A stretch of DNA of 64,000 bases from Bacillus sp. OxB-1 (GCF_000829195.1 NZ_AP013294.1:868001-932000); one strand, 5' to 3'. Positions 45,092 to 53,260 are shown, counted from the first letter of the stretch. Numbers and translations are program-made. Notes: generated from the letters alone by a model not told the origin.

Positions 45092-45898
45092 TTAGTTACT
45101 GGCGAATTTTCCGTCGACTTCCACCGTTTCATATATGTTAATAAAGGCTTTTTCGTCATGGTTACGGACAATCTTCTTGATCTCCATCGTTTCGTAACGT
45201 GTGACCACTGTCATTAAAATCTGTTTGGTCTCCTGTGTGTAACCGCCGAATCCTTCCGTGATCGTAATGCCCCGGTAGATGGACCGAATCAGATCTTTCC
45301 GGATCGCTTCCCCTTCCGTCGTCACAATCTGCATCGTCAATTTGATGTGGTCCGTATGAATGGCGTCAATCATTTTACCTGTCAAATAAATCGACAACAG
45401 GGTGTACAACGCAATGTTCCAGTCAAAGGCCATACCTGAAATGAGGACAATCACTCCATTCATGGCCGTCAGCAAAAGACCGACACTGACATTGCTCGTT
45501 CTGGAAAGGACGATCGCAATGATATCCAAACCGCCGGACGTGCCCGAGTACTTCAAAATCATCCCGACTCCGATCCCGCCGATAAGACCTCCGAATATTA
45601 CGGACAACAAAATGTTATCCGTAACGGGGTGAACTGGCAAAAGGTACAAGAAAACAGAGAGGGATACGACACAAACAAGCGTATTGACTGTGATCAGCCT
45701 GCCAAGCTTGAAGTACCCCCAAATAAGTAAAGGCAAATTTAGCAGCAGGTTCATTAAACCGATATCAAACGGAGTGACAAGGCCTATCAGAATTGCAATG
45801 CCACTTAATCCGCTGCTCAAAATCCCATAAGGCACCAAAAAGAAATTAAAGCCAAATGCCACAATCAACGAACCGACGACAACAATCAAATTTTTCAT
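45092..45898 (-). CDS. YitT-family membrane protein
   Basis: 268 residues. Five membrane helices (for example FGFNFFLVPYGILSSGLSG and KYSGTSGGLDIIAI, the YitT/DUF161 signature) and a C-terminal soluble DUF2179 domain (GITITEGFGGYTQETKQILM). Family function is unknown. It is the first gene after the T-box leader and sits 12 bases before the broken brnQ, so amino-acid-starvation control is expected. Confidence 0.9.
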   Translation of the reverse strand: MKNLIVVVGSLIVAFGFNFFLVPYGILSSGLSGIAILIGLVTPFDIGLMNLLLNLPLLIWGYFKLGRLITVNTLVCVVSLSVFLYLLPVHPVTDNILLSVIFGGLIGGIGVGMILKYSGTSGGLDIIAIVLSRTSNVSVGLLLTAMNGVIVLISGMAFDWNIALYTLLSIYLTGKMIDAIHTDHIKLTMQIVTTEGEAIRKDLIRSIYRGITITEGFGGYTQETKQILMTVVTRYETMEIKKIVRNHDEKAFINIYETVEVDGKFASN

Positions 45899-45973
45899 AT
45901 TCGTTCCCCTCCATTTCCAGATAGATGACTGATGGGCCTGACTTACCTTGCAACTTTCTTAAGTTACGACAAC

Positions 45974-46250
45974 AAAAAAACTCGCCCCTTGAACAGGGAC
46001 GAGTTTGTGCTCGCGATACCACCCATATTCCGTTTGCTTCATAAAATGAAACAATCCGGCTCTCAGTCAACGTACATTCATACGCGCTCCTTGTAACGGT
46101 GGAAATCCGTCAAAGCTTACCCTTAGGTCAGCTTCGCATCTCGGAGATGATTTTCAGAAAGAATTGTCCATCGACTTTCACCAAGCGTCGACTCTCTGGG
46201 GAACAAGTTTCTTTTCCTACTCTTTCTCGTCATTGATTTTTAATGTTAAA
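45974..46250 (-). ncRNA. T-box riboswitch leader of yitT-brnQ
   Basis: Minus strand. The conserved T-box (GGGTGGTATCGCGAGC, 46009-46024; classical form has ACCGCG) is followed by a terminator stem with ACTCGTCCC and GGGGCGAGTT (about 45979-46005) and T7. The 5' half can form stem I with the AGTA element near 46215-46230 and the GGTGAAAG distal loop. The specifier region reads TGAAAATCATC (46156-46146), compatible with an ATC isoleucine codon, or AAT asparagine in the next register. An Ile T-box suits the downstream BrnQ transporter. Confidence 0.9.
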
Positions 46251-46253
46251 AAT

Positions 46254-46283
46254 AATCTACCAGACCGGAAATGGGACTGTCAA
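46254..46283 (-). promoter_or_regulatory. promoter of the T-box leader
   Basis: -35 TTGACA (46278-46283), 18 bases, -10 TAGATT (46254-46259) on the minus strand, just before the leader. Confidence 0.65.
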
Positions 46284-46371
46284 TACGCTGCTGCGAAGTA
46301 GTATTATTTTAAATATTATACAAAATTCGTTTTCCGATGAATACAAAAATTATGTAGGACAAGGGAGGAAG

Positions 46372-47562
46372 CTACTTTATTAGCTCCTCCGGAAGCAATT
46401 TGAACCCCTCGATGATCGTATCTTCTTCCACCTCGATCAGGATGCAGCGCCTGCCGTCCACGGTCACCTGCCGGACGAATCGCAAATCCTGCGGACTGAT
46501 GGCGATGTCCGCCACTTTCGTGCTGATTTTGATAGATTTGGACGCATAGCTTGGGACGACATGACTCGCTTTCATCTCATAATCTCTGTCCTCTACAACA
46601 TTTTGGAATGCCTTCTCCACTTTCGCTGTGTTCACGTCCTTCAATCCGCTCGCCCGCAGTACCCGCTCCACTTCCCGCGTATCGAGGACGGGAGGACCGT
46701 CTTCCTCTTCCTCTTCATCCTCTACCACGAGCAGGCTGTGGATCTCATCGTATACGTTGGCGAGCGTGCGCGTATCCACTTCCTCCCCGATCACTTCCTT
46801 CACGATTTCCTCGAAGACGGCCCTGTCGTCCGCCGCTGTCGCGATATCCTCCCCGTTCAGCACATTCTCGATGAAATGGAAATCCGGCTTATTCGCCTTG
46901 CCCGCCGTATAGAGAATATGATTGACATCAGGCGCATTATTCGTGAACGCCGGAAATAAAAACCCGCCGACCGGCGAGGTGAGCTTGATAATCGGGTCGG
47001 CCGCGAAGCTCGACTTGAACTCTTTTTCATTGAAGTCGAACACAAGCGAACGCTTCGGCTCCTCGGTCTGATTCAGGCTGCAAAGGATGAACGGATGGGA
47101 ATATACCTCATCCCGCCCCGCGACCTCCGTCTCGTCCGAATGCCGTTTCGTCGGTTTGAAATAGGTGCCGCGAATGAAAGTGACGACTAGATCCTTTTCA
47201 TATTGGACGTCCTGCACCATTTTCAGAGCAAGGCGCTGCATATCCGCCTTCCATTCGACGACATCCTCAGCGTGAAGCCCTGCATACAAAAGCTGCTGCG
47301 CATGGTCCGTCTGCTCCTCCGCTGGGCGTTGGAACTTCACCTCAAACAGTTTCATATCCAATTTTCCGCCTAACACTTTCTTGAAGTTGGCGAGAAACAG
47401 CTCCTGCTGCTCCCGATCCAGCAGGGCAAACGGCTGGCCCTTCTCATGGTAGATTTCACTGCTTTCCTGTCTGATGTATACGTTGTAAATATCATGGATT
47501 TTCAATAAATCGGTATCCAATTTGAAATGTTTCCGAATATCCGCAATGTCCTTTTTGTTCAT
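46372..47562 (-). CDS. DUF4317 family protein
   Basis: 396 residues, soluble, with an acidic run (DEEEEEEDGP) near residue 285. The beginning (NKKDIADIRKHFKLDTDLLK) and overall length match the DUF4317 family of Firmicutes, of unknown function. Monocistronic. A terminator-like hairpin lies in its 5' leader (47594-47636), which may attenuate transcription. Confidence 0.85.
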   Translation of the reverse strand: MNKKDIADIRKHFKLDTDLLKIHDIYNVYIRQESSEIYHEKGQPFALLDREQQELFLANFKKVLGGKLDMKLFEVKFQRPAEEQTDHAQQLLYAGLHAEDVVEWKADMQRLALKMVQDVQYEKDLVVTFIRGTYFKPTKRHSDETEVAGRDEVYSHPFILCSLNQTEEPKRSLVFDFNEKEFKSSFAADPIIKLTSPVGGFLFPAFTNNAPDVNHILYTAGKANKPDFHFIENVLNGEDIATAADDRAVFEEIVKEVIGEEVDTRTLANVYDEIHSLLVVEDEEEEEDGPPVLDTREVERVLRASGLKDVNTAKVEKAFQNVVEDRDYEMKASHVVPSYASKSIKISTKVADIAISPQDLRFVRQVTVDGRRCILIEVEEDTIIEGFKLLPEELIK

Positions 47563-47593
47563 CTATGTTCCCACTCCCCGGTTAGTAAGATTC

Positions 47594-47636
47594 AAAAAAA
47601 GAGCATCCAAAGCTAACCGTTCAGCTTGTGACGCTC
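47594..47636 (-). terminator. terminator-like hairpin in the DUF4317 leader
   Basis: On the minus strand GAGCGTC..AAGCT pairs with AGCTT..GATGCTC and is followed by seven T, all between a TATAAT box (near 47645) and the start codon. With no minus-strand gene close upstream, a leader attenuator is possible. Confidence 0.5.
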
Positions 47637-47764
47637 ATTTATTATAACAGGGTTCCGACATGGGCAGGAATGAATCGACGTTACGTGGAGTTAGCAGATT
47701 AATTCCTATCGTGTAAGTTTTAACCTACAATGATAGGAAAGAGCTGAGGAAATGAGGGATTTCG

Positions 47765-47932
47765 ATGATGTGCGGATCAAAATGCTTCCTAGTGGACATG
47801 GAAGTGAACGGGACGAGAGAAATCAAGCAAGTCACTGCGAGAAACTCCATCGGCGCAAGGAAAGTCGTCAGAGGGGAATTTGGAGCTGAAGCGAAAATTT
47901 TATCCGTTAAAGAAGAGAAGCGAAACCGGTGA
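47765..47932 (+). CDS. small 55-residue protein
   Basis: A short frame with a good GAGGG ribosome site six bases before the ATG at 47765 (a second ATG follows at once). The product starts MMCGSKCF and continues with a basic region, EIKQVTARNSIGARKVVRGE, ending in a lysine/glutamate-rich tail. Two cysteines in CxxxC spacing could bind metal or form a disulfide. The VTAR...ARKVVR pattern resembles short RNA- or DNA-binding-like folds, but no family is recognised. It has a TACAAT -10-like box at about 47726 and is followed by a hairpin. Confidence 0.62.
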   Translation: MMCGSKCFLVDMEVNGTREIKQVTARNSIGARKVVRGEFGAEAKILSVKEEKRNR

Positions 47933-47942
47933 CCTGCCTAAG

Positions 47943-47982
47943 GAAAAAGCTAACTACCCACGAGAAATGGATAATTAGCTTT
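47943..47982. terminator. bidirectional terminator
   Basis: Imperfect stem AAAAGCTAA / TTAGCTTTT between the small gene and the convergent SDR gene. Confidence 0.6.
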
Positions 47983-47992
47983 TCATTAACAA

Positions 47993-48718
47993 TTAGAACG
48001 GATTTGTTGCGATGAAGCTTGCTGTTTTCGTGTAAATACGTGGATTCAGCTTTAATTGGTTGACGATCACTTCGGCAATATCTTCGGCTTGGATGAGTTT
48101 AGCATCATCATTTTCTTTGATCAAACTTAAATCCAATGCCAAATCCGTGGCAACCGTACTAGGGGCCAACGCGGAAACCCGGATGTTATTCCGGCGGACT
48201 TCCTGCGCCAATGATTCGGTGAACCCGATCACGCCGAACTTGGATGCGCTATATGCACTGGAGGTCGCGGCCCCATTCAAACCACTTGTCGAGGAGATCG
48301 TAATGATGTCTCCCCCATTTTTCTCAATTAACTGAGGCAAGACGGCACGGGTCACGTAATAAGTTCCCATTAAGTTCACATCGATGATCTTCTTCCATTC
48401 TTCCGGGTCCATGTCCAAGACAGAAGCAAAGGAGGCAATGCCCGCATTGTTAATTAAAATATCGGCAGCCCCTAAGTCATTTGTCAAGGAAGCAATCGCA
48501 GCTTCCACTTGCTCTTTTGAAGATACGTCAGCTGCAGCATACGCTACATTGACGCCTAACGTTTCAATGTCCGCGGCCACTTCTTTCAACGTGGACTCGG
48601 TTCTTGCGAGCAACCCGACATGTACCCCTTCTTTTGCCAATGCGATCGCAGTCGCCTTCCCGATCCCTCGTGCTGCGCCTGTGATGAACGCGACTTTTCC
48701 ATGTAATGATTGTGCCAT
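47993..48718 (-). CDS. short-chain dehydrogenase/reductase, FabG-like
   Basis: 241 residues from the ATG at 48718 (AAAGGGGAC site); an ATG 18 bases upstream is inside that site region. Rossmann motif GAARGIGKA (about residues 13-21), NNAG, catalytic Ser (ISSTSG), Tyr-x3-Lys in YSASK. It reduces a 3-oxoacyl or other carbonyl compound with NAD(P)H. It is not in a fatty-acid operon, so the substrate is open. Confidence 0.9.
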   Translation of the reverse strand: MAQSLHGKVAFITGAARGIGKATAIALAKEGVHVGLLARTESTLKEVAADIETLGVNVAYAAADVSSKEQVEAAIASLTNDLGAADILINNAGIASFASVLDMDPEEWKKIIDVNLMGTYYVTRAVLPQLIEKNGGDIITISSTSGLNGAATSSAYSASKFGVIGFTESLAQEVRRNNIRVSALAPSTVATDLALDLSLIKENDDAKLIQAEDIAEVIVNQLKLNPRIYTKTASFIATNPF

Positions 48719-48810
48719 TTTGCTGTCCCCTTTCATGCTGTCTGTATGATCGCTCCCATTATACGATAATGGCGGATAGGAGGCATGGATTTGGTTTGGA
48801 GATTCGGATG

Positions 48811-49089
48811 TTATGGCTGGTCTTCCACGATTTCTTGCACTTCGCTCAATTGCTGTTTCATCAAATTCAACTGTTCTTTGTTTTGCCGAACCGTATCCAT
48901 ATGCTCATCATGTTGTGCCGCATTCGCGACTGCTTTTTCCGCACGTGTAATTGAATTGAAAGCATGCTCAACCGCTATCTCTTCCGGATGTGACATCGCT
49001 TGCTTCACGGATCGGTCTGCCTTTTGAACAGAGTTGTTTGAAAAAGTGCCTGGATGTACCTTTTTCCAACTTGGTGTATCTTTGGCCAT
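48811..49089 (-). CDS. hypothetical 92-residue helical protein
   Basis: Small soluble protein with a long helical C-terminal half (NKEQLNLMKQQLSEVQEIV). The ATG follows GAAGGGAAGGAA. No family recognised; the N-terminus (KDTPSWKKVHPGTFSNN) is rich in polar residues. Monocistronic. Confidence 0.7.
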   Translation of the reverse strand: MAKDTPSWKKVHPGTFSNNSVQKADRSVKQAMSHPEEIAVEHAFNSITRAEKAVANAAQHDEHMDTVRQNKEQLNLMKQQLSEVQEIVEDQP

Positions 49090-49229
49090 TGCTATTCCTT
49101 CCCTTCCTGAAAGTTGACAACGATCTTAGTATTGTGAAATGCCCTGGAACTATGCGTCGATAGGAGGGAATGGATAGTTATGATATTCTTTGTGTAAGCA
49201 GGACAAACTGGGTGAATGCGAGGTTGTTT

Positions 49230-49817
49230 ATGAAAGAGAAGTCAGTAAAGAGAAATGAAGAGAAAAACGAAAAGCAACTGCGGATCATATTTCGCTTTTT
49301 ACTCATCCCTGTTGTTTTGGTATTCATAGGAACCATTCTACGTACATGGAATCGATCTGAGACGGATCTTTATAACGCGTTCGTCATCAATTTCATCGGG
49401 ATCACCTTTGTGTACGCTGCTGCTTTGGCGCTCTGTTCGTTTTTCCTGTATCTCTCCTTTGTCATAACTATTTATAATCCGCAAAGGATCAAAAAATCTT
49501 CGATCATCAAATTCGCCCTTGGCGGAATCTTCACCTTGCTCCTTACCATCTTTCTAGTCGTTTTCAGTGGCACTGAAACAAAAAAGTCGATTCAGGATTT
49601 GAGAGATTATGCCAATGGTGAATGGCGGGCCCAGGAATTATTGGTGAAAGATGTCTACAGAGGACCTCGTCGTTCCAAAAGGGTACTAATTGAAACGGAC
49701 GAAGGTGAATTGATTCTCCATAGGGAGAGCTTTCGGATCTATGAAGGGGAATCGTATCGTTTCACCTATTTAGATGCCACTAACACGATTATTAAGGTGG
49801 AAAATGTTATGGAATAG
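49230..49817 (+). CDS. hypothetical membrane protein
   Basis: 195 residues from the ATG at 49230 (GAGGT site); a start at 49170 with GGAGGG one base away is possible but badly spaced. Three hydrophobic segments (FLLIPVVLVFIGTIL, FIGITFVYAAALALCSFFLYLSF, FALGGIFTLLLTIFLVVF) and a C-terminal soluble domain of beta strands (KRVLIETDEGELILHRESF). No family recognised. Confidence 0.65.
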   Translation: MKEKSVKRNEEKNEKQLRIIFRFLLIPVVLVFIGTILRTWNRSETDLYNAFVINFIGITFVYAAALALCSFFLYLSFVITIYNPQRIKKSSIIKFALGGIFTLLLTIFLVVFSGTETKKSIQDLRDYANGEWRAQELLVKDVYRGPRRSKRVLIETDEGELILHRESFRIYEGESYRFTYLDATNTIIKVENVME

Positions 49818-49994
49818 GTATTTTACTGGAGTTCTCATTTTTCCGGTTATTATGGCTGAAACTATAGTCTAGTTCAAAATGAGCTAGGCCATTTTGCTTC
49901 AATGCGGCAATTTGCGGAATTAAAAAAATCCAAGTCCCGCTTTATGTATGATAAAATAATATAGTTACACATCAGCAACAAGGAGGGGCTCCTC

Positions 49995-50891
49995 ATGAAC
50001 ATAAATAAAGGGATTATATTTATATTAGTAGGCGCTTCGTTTTTTGGTTTCACCCCCATATTTGCGAAATTAGGGTTTAGCTACGGCTATTCACTAGGCC
50101 AGATCAATATCGTCCAAATGGTGATTTCCGCATTCCTTCTATGGTCGTTCACTTTGATAAAACGCTCCAGTTTCAAAGGGCTCAATAAGAAGAATCTTTT
50201 TCAAATAATGATGACTGGTTGCTTTGTCGGGTTAACCAGCATCTTTTATTATGGTTCCATGCAGTATCTGCCCGCTTCCTTGGCCATCATTTTATTGTTC
50301 CAATTTGTATGGATCGGGTTCCTGTTGGAATGGATTTTCAGCAAGACGAGGCCGGCCCCCATTGCAGTCCTGTCCATCATTTTAATTTTAATAGGAGTCT
50401 TTTTTGCTTCAAATATTGTGAATGGAGACATACAAGGCTTGCCGATAAAAGGATTTATATTCGGTATTTTATCTGCATTCACCTATGCAGGTTTTATCTT
50501 TTTCAGTGGAAAAGTCGCTGTAAAAGTCGATGCTTGGACTCGGAGCTCTTTGATGGTAACCGGATCGACCATCATGGTGCTCGTCGTCTTTATGCGCGAC
50601 CTTCCAACTATCCTGCCTTTGGAGAAAAGCCTGTTGACAACTGCGGCCGGGGTGTCATTATTCGGCGCAGTCCTCCCGCCGCTCTTTTTTGCATTGGGCG
50701 CACCGTTAGTGTCGGGAGGAATCGCAAATATATTGACATCCATTGAATTGCCGATCGCCATCCTATCCGCCAGCATCATTCTGTCGGAAACCGTAACTCC
50801 GCTGCAGTGGCTCGGCACCGCCATTATCCTGGCCGCGATCGCGTTCAATGAAATCGGCCCGAGTCTTTTCAGGATTCGGAAGCATAGTTAG
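49995..50891 (+). CDS. EamA/DMT-family permease
   Basis: 298 residues, ten membrane helices in two EamA repeats (GASFFGFTPIFAKLGFSYG in the first and FGILSAFTYAGFIFFSGKVA in the second). Exporter or importer of amino acids, nucleotides or other metabolites; substrate unknown. Very good ribosome site (AAGGAGGGG). Confidence 0.9.
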   Translation: MNINKGIIFILVGASFFGFTPIFAKLGFSYGYSLGQINIVQMVISAFLLWSFTLIKRSSFKGLNKKNLFQIMMTGCFVGLTSIFYYGSMQYLPASLAIILLFQFVWIGFLLEWIFSKTRPAPIAVLSIILILIGVFFASNIVNGDIQGLPIKGFIFGILSAFTYAGFIFFSGKVAVKVDAWTRSSLMVTGSTIMVLVVFMRDLPTILPLEKSLLTTAAGVSLFGAVLPPLFFALGAPLVSGGIANILTSIELPIAILSASIILSETVTPLQWLGTAIILAAIAFNEIGPSLFRIRKHS

Positions 50892-50904
50892 TGAATGGTC
50901 CAAG

Positions 50905-50948
50905 ACTGTAATCAAACTCAATGATCGTTGAGCTTGATTACAGTTTTT
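50905..50948 (+). terminator. intrinsic terminator
   Basis: Stem ACTGTAATCAA-ACTCAA / TTGAGCTTGATTACAGT with TTTTT after the EamA gene; it overlaps the 3' end of the opposing pseudogene. Confidence 0.88.
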
Positions 50949-51221
50949 CAAAATCAGGTGGCAGCTTATTTACTAACCCGTCAATCTTGGAACTATTAAG
51001 CAAAACTTCATTATTCAAGTTCATCAATTCATGGGTATTTACGTATAACAATTCAAAGGTATCCTCTATATTTTTCCCTTTTCTAAATCTCTTGATGCAA
51101 AGCTGAGTTCCACACCCGACCTCATTGTGAACGCTGTCATATAGCTGATTTCAACCGCATCCTCCGACAGCCGTTCCAAATGACCGATGAGTTGCGTCGT
51201 AACAAGCTCAAGCCTACTCAT
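50938..51221 (-). pseudogene. frameshifted gene coupled to MazG-like gene
   Basis: The ATG at 51221 overlaps the stop region of the MazG-like gene (ATGAGTAG). The frame codes for SRLELVTTQLIGHLERLSE to DLEKGKI and stops at 51066. In the next frame coding continues at once as NIEDTFELLYVNTHELMNL and ends PPDFEKL at 50938. One base is missing in the tract AAAAGGGAAAAAT near 51075-51085. The joined protein would have 94 residues; I recognise no family. Either a recent loss of function, a sequence error, or translational frameshifting. Confidence 0.75.
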
Positions 51222-51540
51222 CCTCGACCTCGATGAGATAGATCCGTTCGTTGAAAGCCCCCCGCTCTTCCGCTTTCTTTTCACGGATCATGTCGAGCTG
51301 GTGGGGTGTCGCGCCGTGGGCTGCCGCTGCTGCATAGATCAGTTCCAGCATGTCCGCCAGCTCCTCCACTGCCGCCACAGCATGATCAGCTGCAAGGTAT
51401 TCCTCAAGCTCCTCTCCTAACTTCGTCCGCAATTCCTCCATATACTCTTCGTCGCCCAGAATCCGCAGGGATAGCCGCTTTCCGCTTTTTTCAATGATTT
51501 CCGGGATACGGTCCCGGACGAGTTTGTTATATACTGGCAT
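51214..51540 (-). CDS. MazG-like nucleotide pyrophosphohydrolase (phosphoribosyl-ATP pyrophosphatase family)
   Basis: 108 residues from the ATG at 51540 (GGAGG 10-11 bases upstream). The start YNKLVRDRIPEIIEKSG, the acidic helix KLGEELEEYLAA and VEELADMLELI carry the ExxE...ExxD metal-binding pattern of all-alpha NTP pyrophosphatases. It likely cleans up abnormal nucleotides. The next gene overlaps its end. Confidence 0.88.
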   Translation of the reverse strand: MPVYNKLVRDRIPEIIEKSGKRLSLRILGDEEYMEELRTKLGEELEEYLAADHAVAAVEELADMLELIYAAAAAHGATPHQLDMIREKKAEERGAFNERIYLIEVEDE

Positions 51541-51593
51541 ATTATTAGCCGCCTCCGTTTCAATTTTCGCTCCACTTGCTTGAATCAATTATC

Positions 51594-51621
51594 ATTATAA
51601 GACTTTCCAATACATTTACAA
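51594..51621 (-). promoter_or_regulatory. promoter of the MazG-like gene
   Basis: -35 TTGTAA (51616-51621), 16 bases, -10 TATAAT (51594-51599) on the minus strand, 54 bases before the ATG. Confidence 0.6.
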
Positions 51622-51730
51622 AGGATGGGAGAATGGCACAGCGTGAAATTTTTTCCGGCAGGTAATTTTGATATAATATTCTATAATTCTTATTATGAAA
51701 AAGTTAAATTATCTTCCCGTTTTCATGGAA

Positions 51731-51775
51731 TTACATTGTTATTTATTAATAAAGAATTTATTCAAAACAATGTAA
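51731..51775. repeat. inverted repeat in gene-poor gap
   Basis: TTACATTGTT (51731-51740) and AACAATGTAA (51766-51775), 25-base loop, in an AT-rich stretch. The gap 51541-52198 otherwise holds the MazG promoter, the small frame at 51872 and a terminator; a frame at 51625-51840 is not convincing. Confidence 0.45.
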
Positions 51776-51871
51776 TGCTTCCAAGTTTTTTTCATTCGCC
51801 CTGTATCCTTTTCCAAAAAGGGAGACTATCTATTGAGTAACATATAGTATTACTTTGTTGGAGGGAAAGTC

Positions 51872-51988
51872 ATGAATCTACTGATCAACAAGCCACAACG
51901 TCGGAAACCGTCCTGTGCATCTCTCTGGGACGATGTATCACAAGAGCTGTCCAAATTGCCCCGTCCATCGGTGCAATTTGTCACCTAG
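51872..51988 (+). CDS. possible 38-residue peptide
   Basis: An ATG six bases after GGAGGG opens a 38-codon frame (NLLINKPQRRKPSCASLWDD, then QELSKLPRPSVQFVT). The ribosome site is excellent, which is the main support. No family recognised; it may be a leader or a remnant. Confidence 0.4.
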   Translation: MNLLINKPQRRKPSCASLWDDVSQELSKLPRPSVQFVT

Positions 51989-52148
51989 GAAGAGGGCAAG
52001 ATGCCCCATGTCATCAGGTCAAACTGCCCCCACCAATAACTAAAGACTTTAAGAATTATTAAATAATACTAGATTGTCGAGACAAGTCTCGCCCCCATCC
52101 TAGAAATGACTTACAGTTCAATGTCAAAAAAACGAACATGAGTAAACT

Positions 52149-52183
52149 AAAAAACAAGTTAACCTTTATCAGATTAACCTGTT
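52149..52183 (-). terminator. terminator of thioesterase gene
   Basis: On the minus strand AACAGGTTAA pairs with TTAACTTGTT (one wobble) and TTTTTT follows, 16 bases after the stop. Confidence 0.8.
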
Positions 52184-52198
52184 TCGTACAGGGTATTA

Positions 52199-52690
52199 TT
52201 AGTCCTTTTTCCGAAAGGTGCTAGGCATGATGACAAGCTCTACTGTCCCTCGGGCGCAGAGGGTGTCCTCAGCGTACATTTCGGTCTCGACCTTCCATCT
52301 TTTCGGGTGGATTTCTTCGACAGTTCCTACGGCTTTTAACAGAACCCCTTGAGGAGTCGGTTTCAAGTATTCCACATTGAGGGAAGCCGTGACAAATCGT
52401 GGTGGTTCGGACCCGTCGCCAATTTCGTTCCCGTTTTTACGGTGCAACGCTAGCGCGGCAGATCCTGATCCATGGCAATCAATGAAAGAGGCGATTAAGC
52501 CCCCATAGATGAATCCTGGAATCCCTCCCGAGTATTTTGAATCCGGCGCAAAGTAGGTGACCGTCTTGTCTCCATCCCAGCCAGTCCGCAGGTGGTGGCC
52601 CTCTTCATTCAGTCGGCCACATCCATAGCAATGAGCGAAGTCATCCGGATAAATATCTTGAATTGCTGTTTCTACAGCTCGTTTTTCCAT
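52199..52690 (-). CDS. PaaI-family acyl-CoA thioesterase
   Basis: 163 residues with the hot-dog thioesterase pattern: YGCGRLNEEGHHLR, the helix GFIYGGLIASFIDCHG with the catalytic acid position, and VTASLNVEYLKPTPQG. It hydrolyses acyl-CoA. Start follows TAAGGAGG. A clear promoter and an operator-like dyad lie upstream, shared in form with the MBL-maoC operon. Confidence 0.88.
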   Translation of the reverse strand: MEKRAVETAIQDIYPDDFAHCYGCGRLNEEGHHLRTGWDGDKTVTYFAPDSKYSGGIPGFIYGGLIASFIDCHGSGSAALALHRKNGNEIGDGSEPPRFVTASLNVEYLKPTPQGVLLKAVGTVEEIHPKRWKVETEMYAEDTLCARGTVELVIMPSTFRKKD

Positions 52691-52736
52691 TTGTCGACCT
52701 CCTTAAAGTCTCGTAAATAGACCATCAATCAACTCT

Positions 52737-52796
52737 CGAGCGAGCGCTCAATCACTACGATGTCTAAAGTATAACTTGGTGTTTTCTTTTTTTCAA
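52737..52796 (-). promoter_or_regulatory. promoter with TetR-type operator dyad before thioesterase
   Basis: Minus-strand -35 TTGAAA (52791-52796), 17 bases, -10 TATACT (52768-52773). Downstream, plus-strand 52737-52754 reads CGAGCGAGCGCTCAATCA, with core GAGCGCTC. It matches the site at 37442-37459 at 14 of 18 positions. Confidence 0.7.
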
Positions 52797-52853
52797 CAAA
52801 AGTTAGAATATTTACTCTGAATTGAATGGAGAATTTCCATTAGAAATAAAAAA

Positions 52854-52877
52854 ACACTCACAGCTAGTCGTGAGTGT
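52854..52877 (-). terminator. terminator of GIY-YIG gene
   Basis: Perfect 8-bp stem ACACTCAC / GTGAGTGT and a T7 tail on the minus strand. Confidence 0.82.
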
Positions 52878-52903
52878 CTGGCAACAGGACTGCATGCTGC
52901 TCC

Positions 52904-53260
52904 TTACCTGAAAAATGCCTTGTCTATATTATATTTCGACTTGAGCTCATTGATTAGATACGTTTCGTAAATTTCCCGATGGACCGGGTCTTCCACAACA
53001 TACGCCTCAATTTTGGTGACTTCATCCCGGTGATTTTTAATCGGGGATACCGTATCCTCAAAATGTTTTTTAATTCTCGGTCTGAGCTTCCTTGCTTTCC
53101 CGACGAATAAGAGGTCCTGGTTTTTATTATAGAACATGAAAATGCCGCCTTTGTCCCGGGGAATCGAATGGAAATCCGGAAACCCGTACATACCGCTTTC
53201 TTCCGGGTCGTCCCGTTTCGTTATAGTGACCGATGGATCTGGAATGGTTATGTTTATCAA
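52904..53260 (-). CDS. GIY-YIG domain protein
   Basis: 118 residues from a TTG start behind GGAGG. The nuclease core is visible from residue ~39: GGIFMFYNKNQDLLFVGKA (GIF...FVG in place of GIY...YIG), KLRPRIKKHF with the arginine, the glutamate region REIYETYLINELKSKYN. Similar single-domain proteins exist in Bacillales; the UvrC N-terminal domain is the nearest well-known relative. Activity on DNA is likely but the target is unknown. Confidence 0.82.
   Translation of the reverse strand: MINITIPDPSVTITKRDDPEESGMYGFPDFHSIPRDKGGIFMFYNKNQDLLFVGKARKLRPRIKKHFEDTVSPIKNHRDEVTKIEAYVVEDPVHREIYETYLINELKSKYNIDKAFFR

Noticed and set aside
51625..51840. 71-codon frame in the gap
   Set aside because: No ribosome site, no coding pattern, contains promoter-like AT runs and an inverted repeat.
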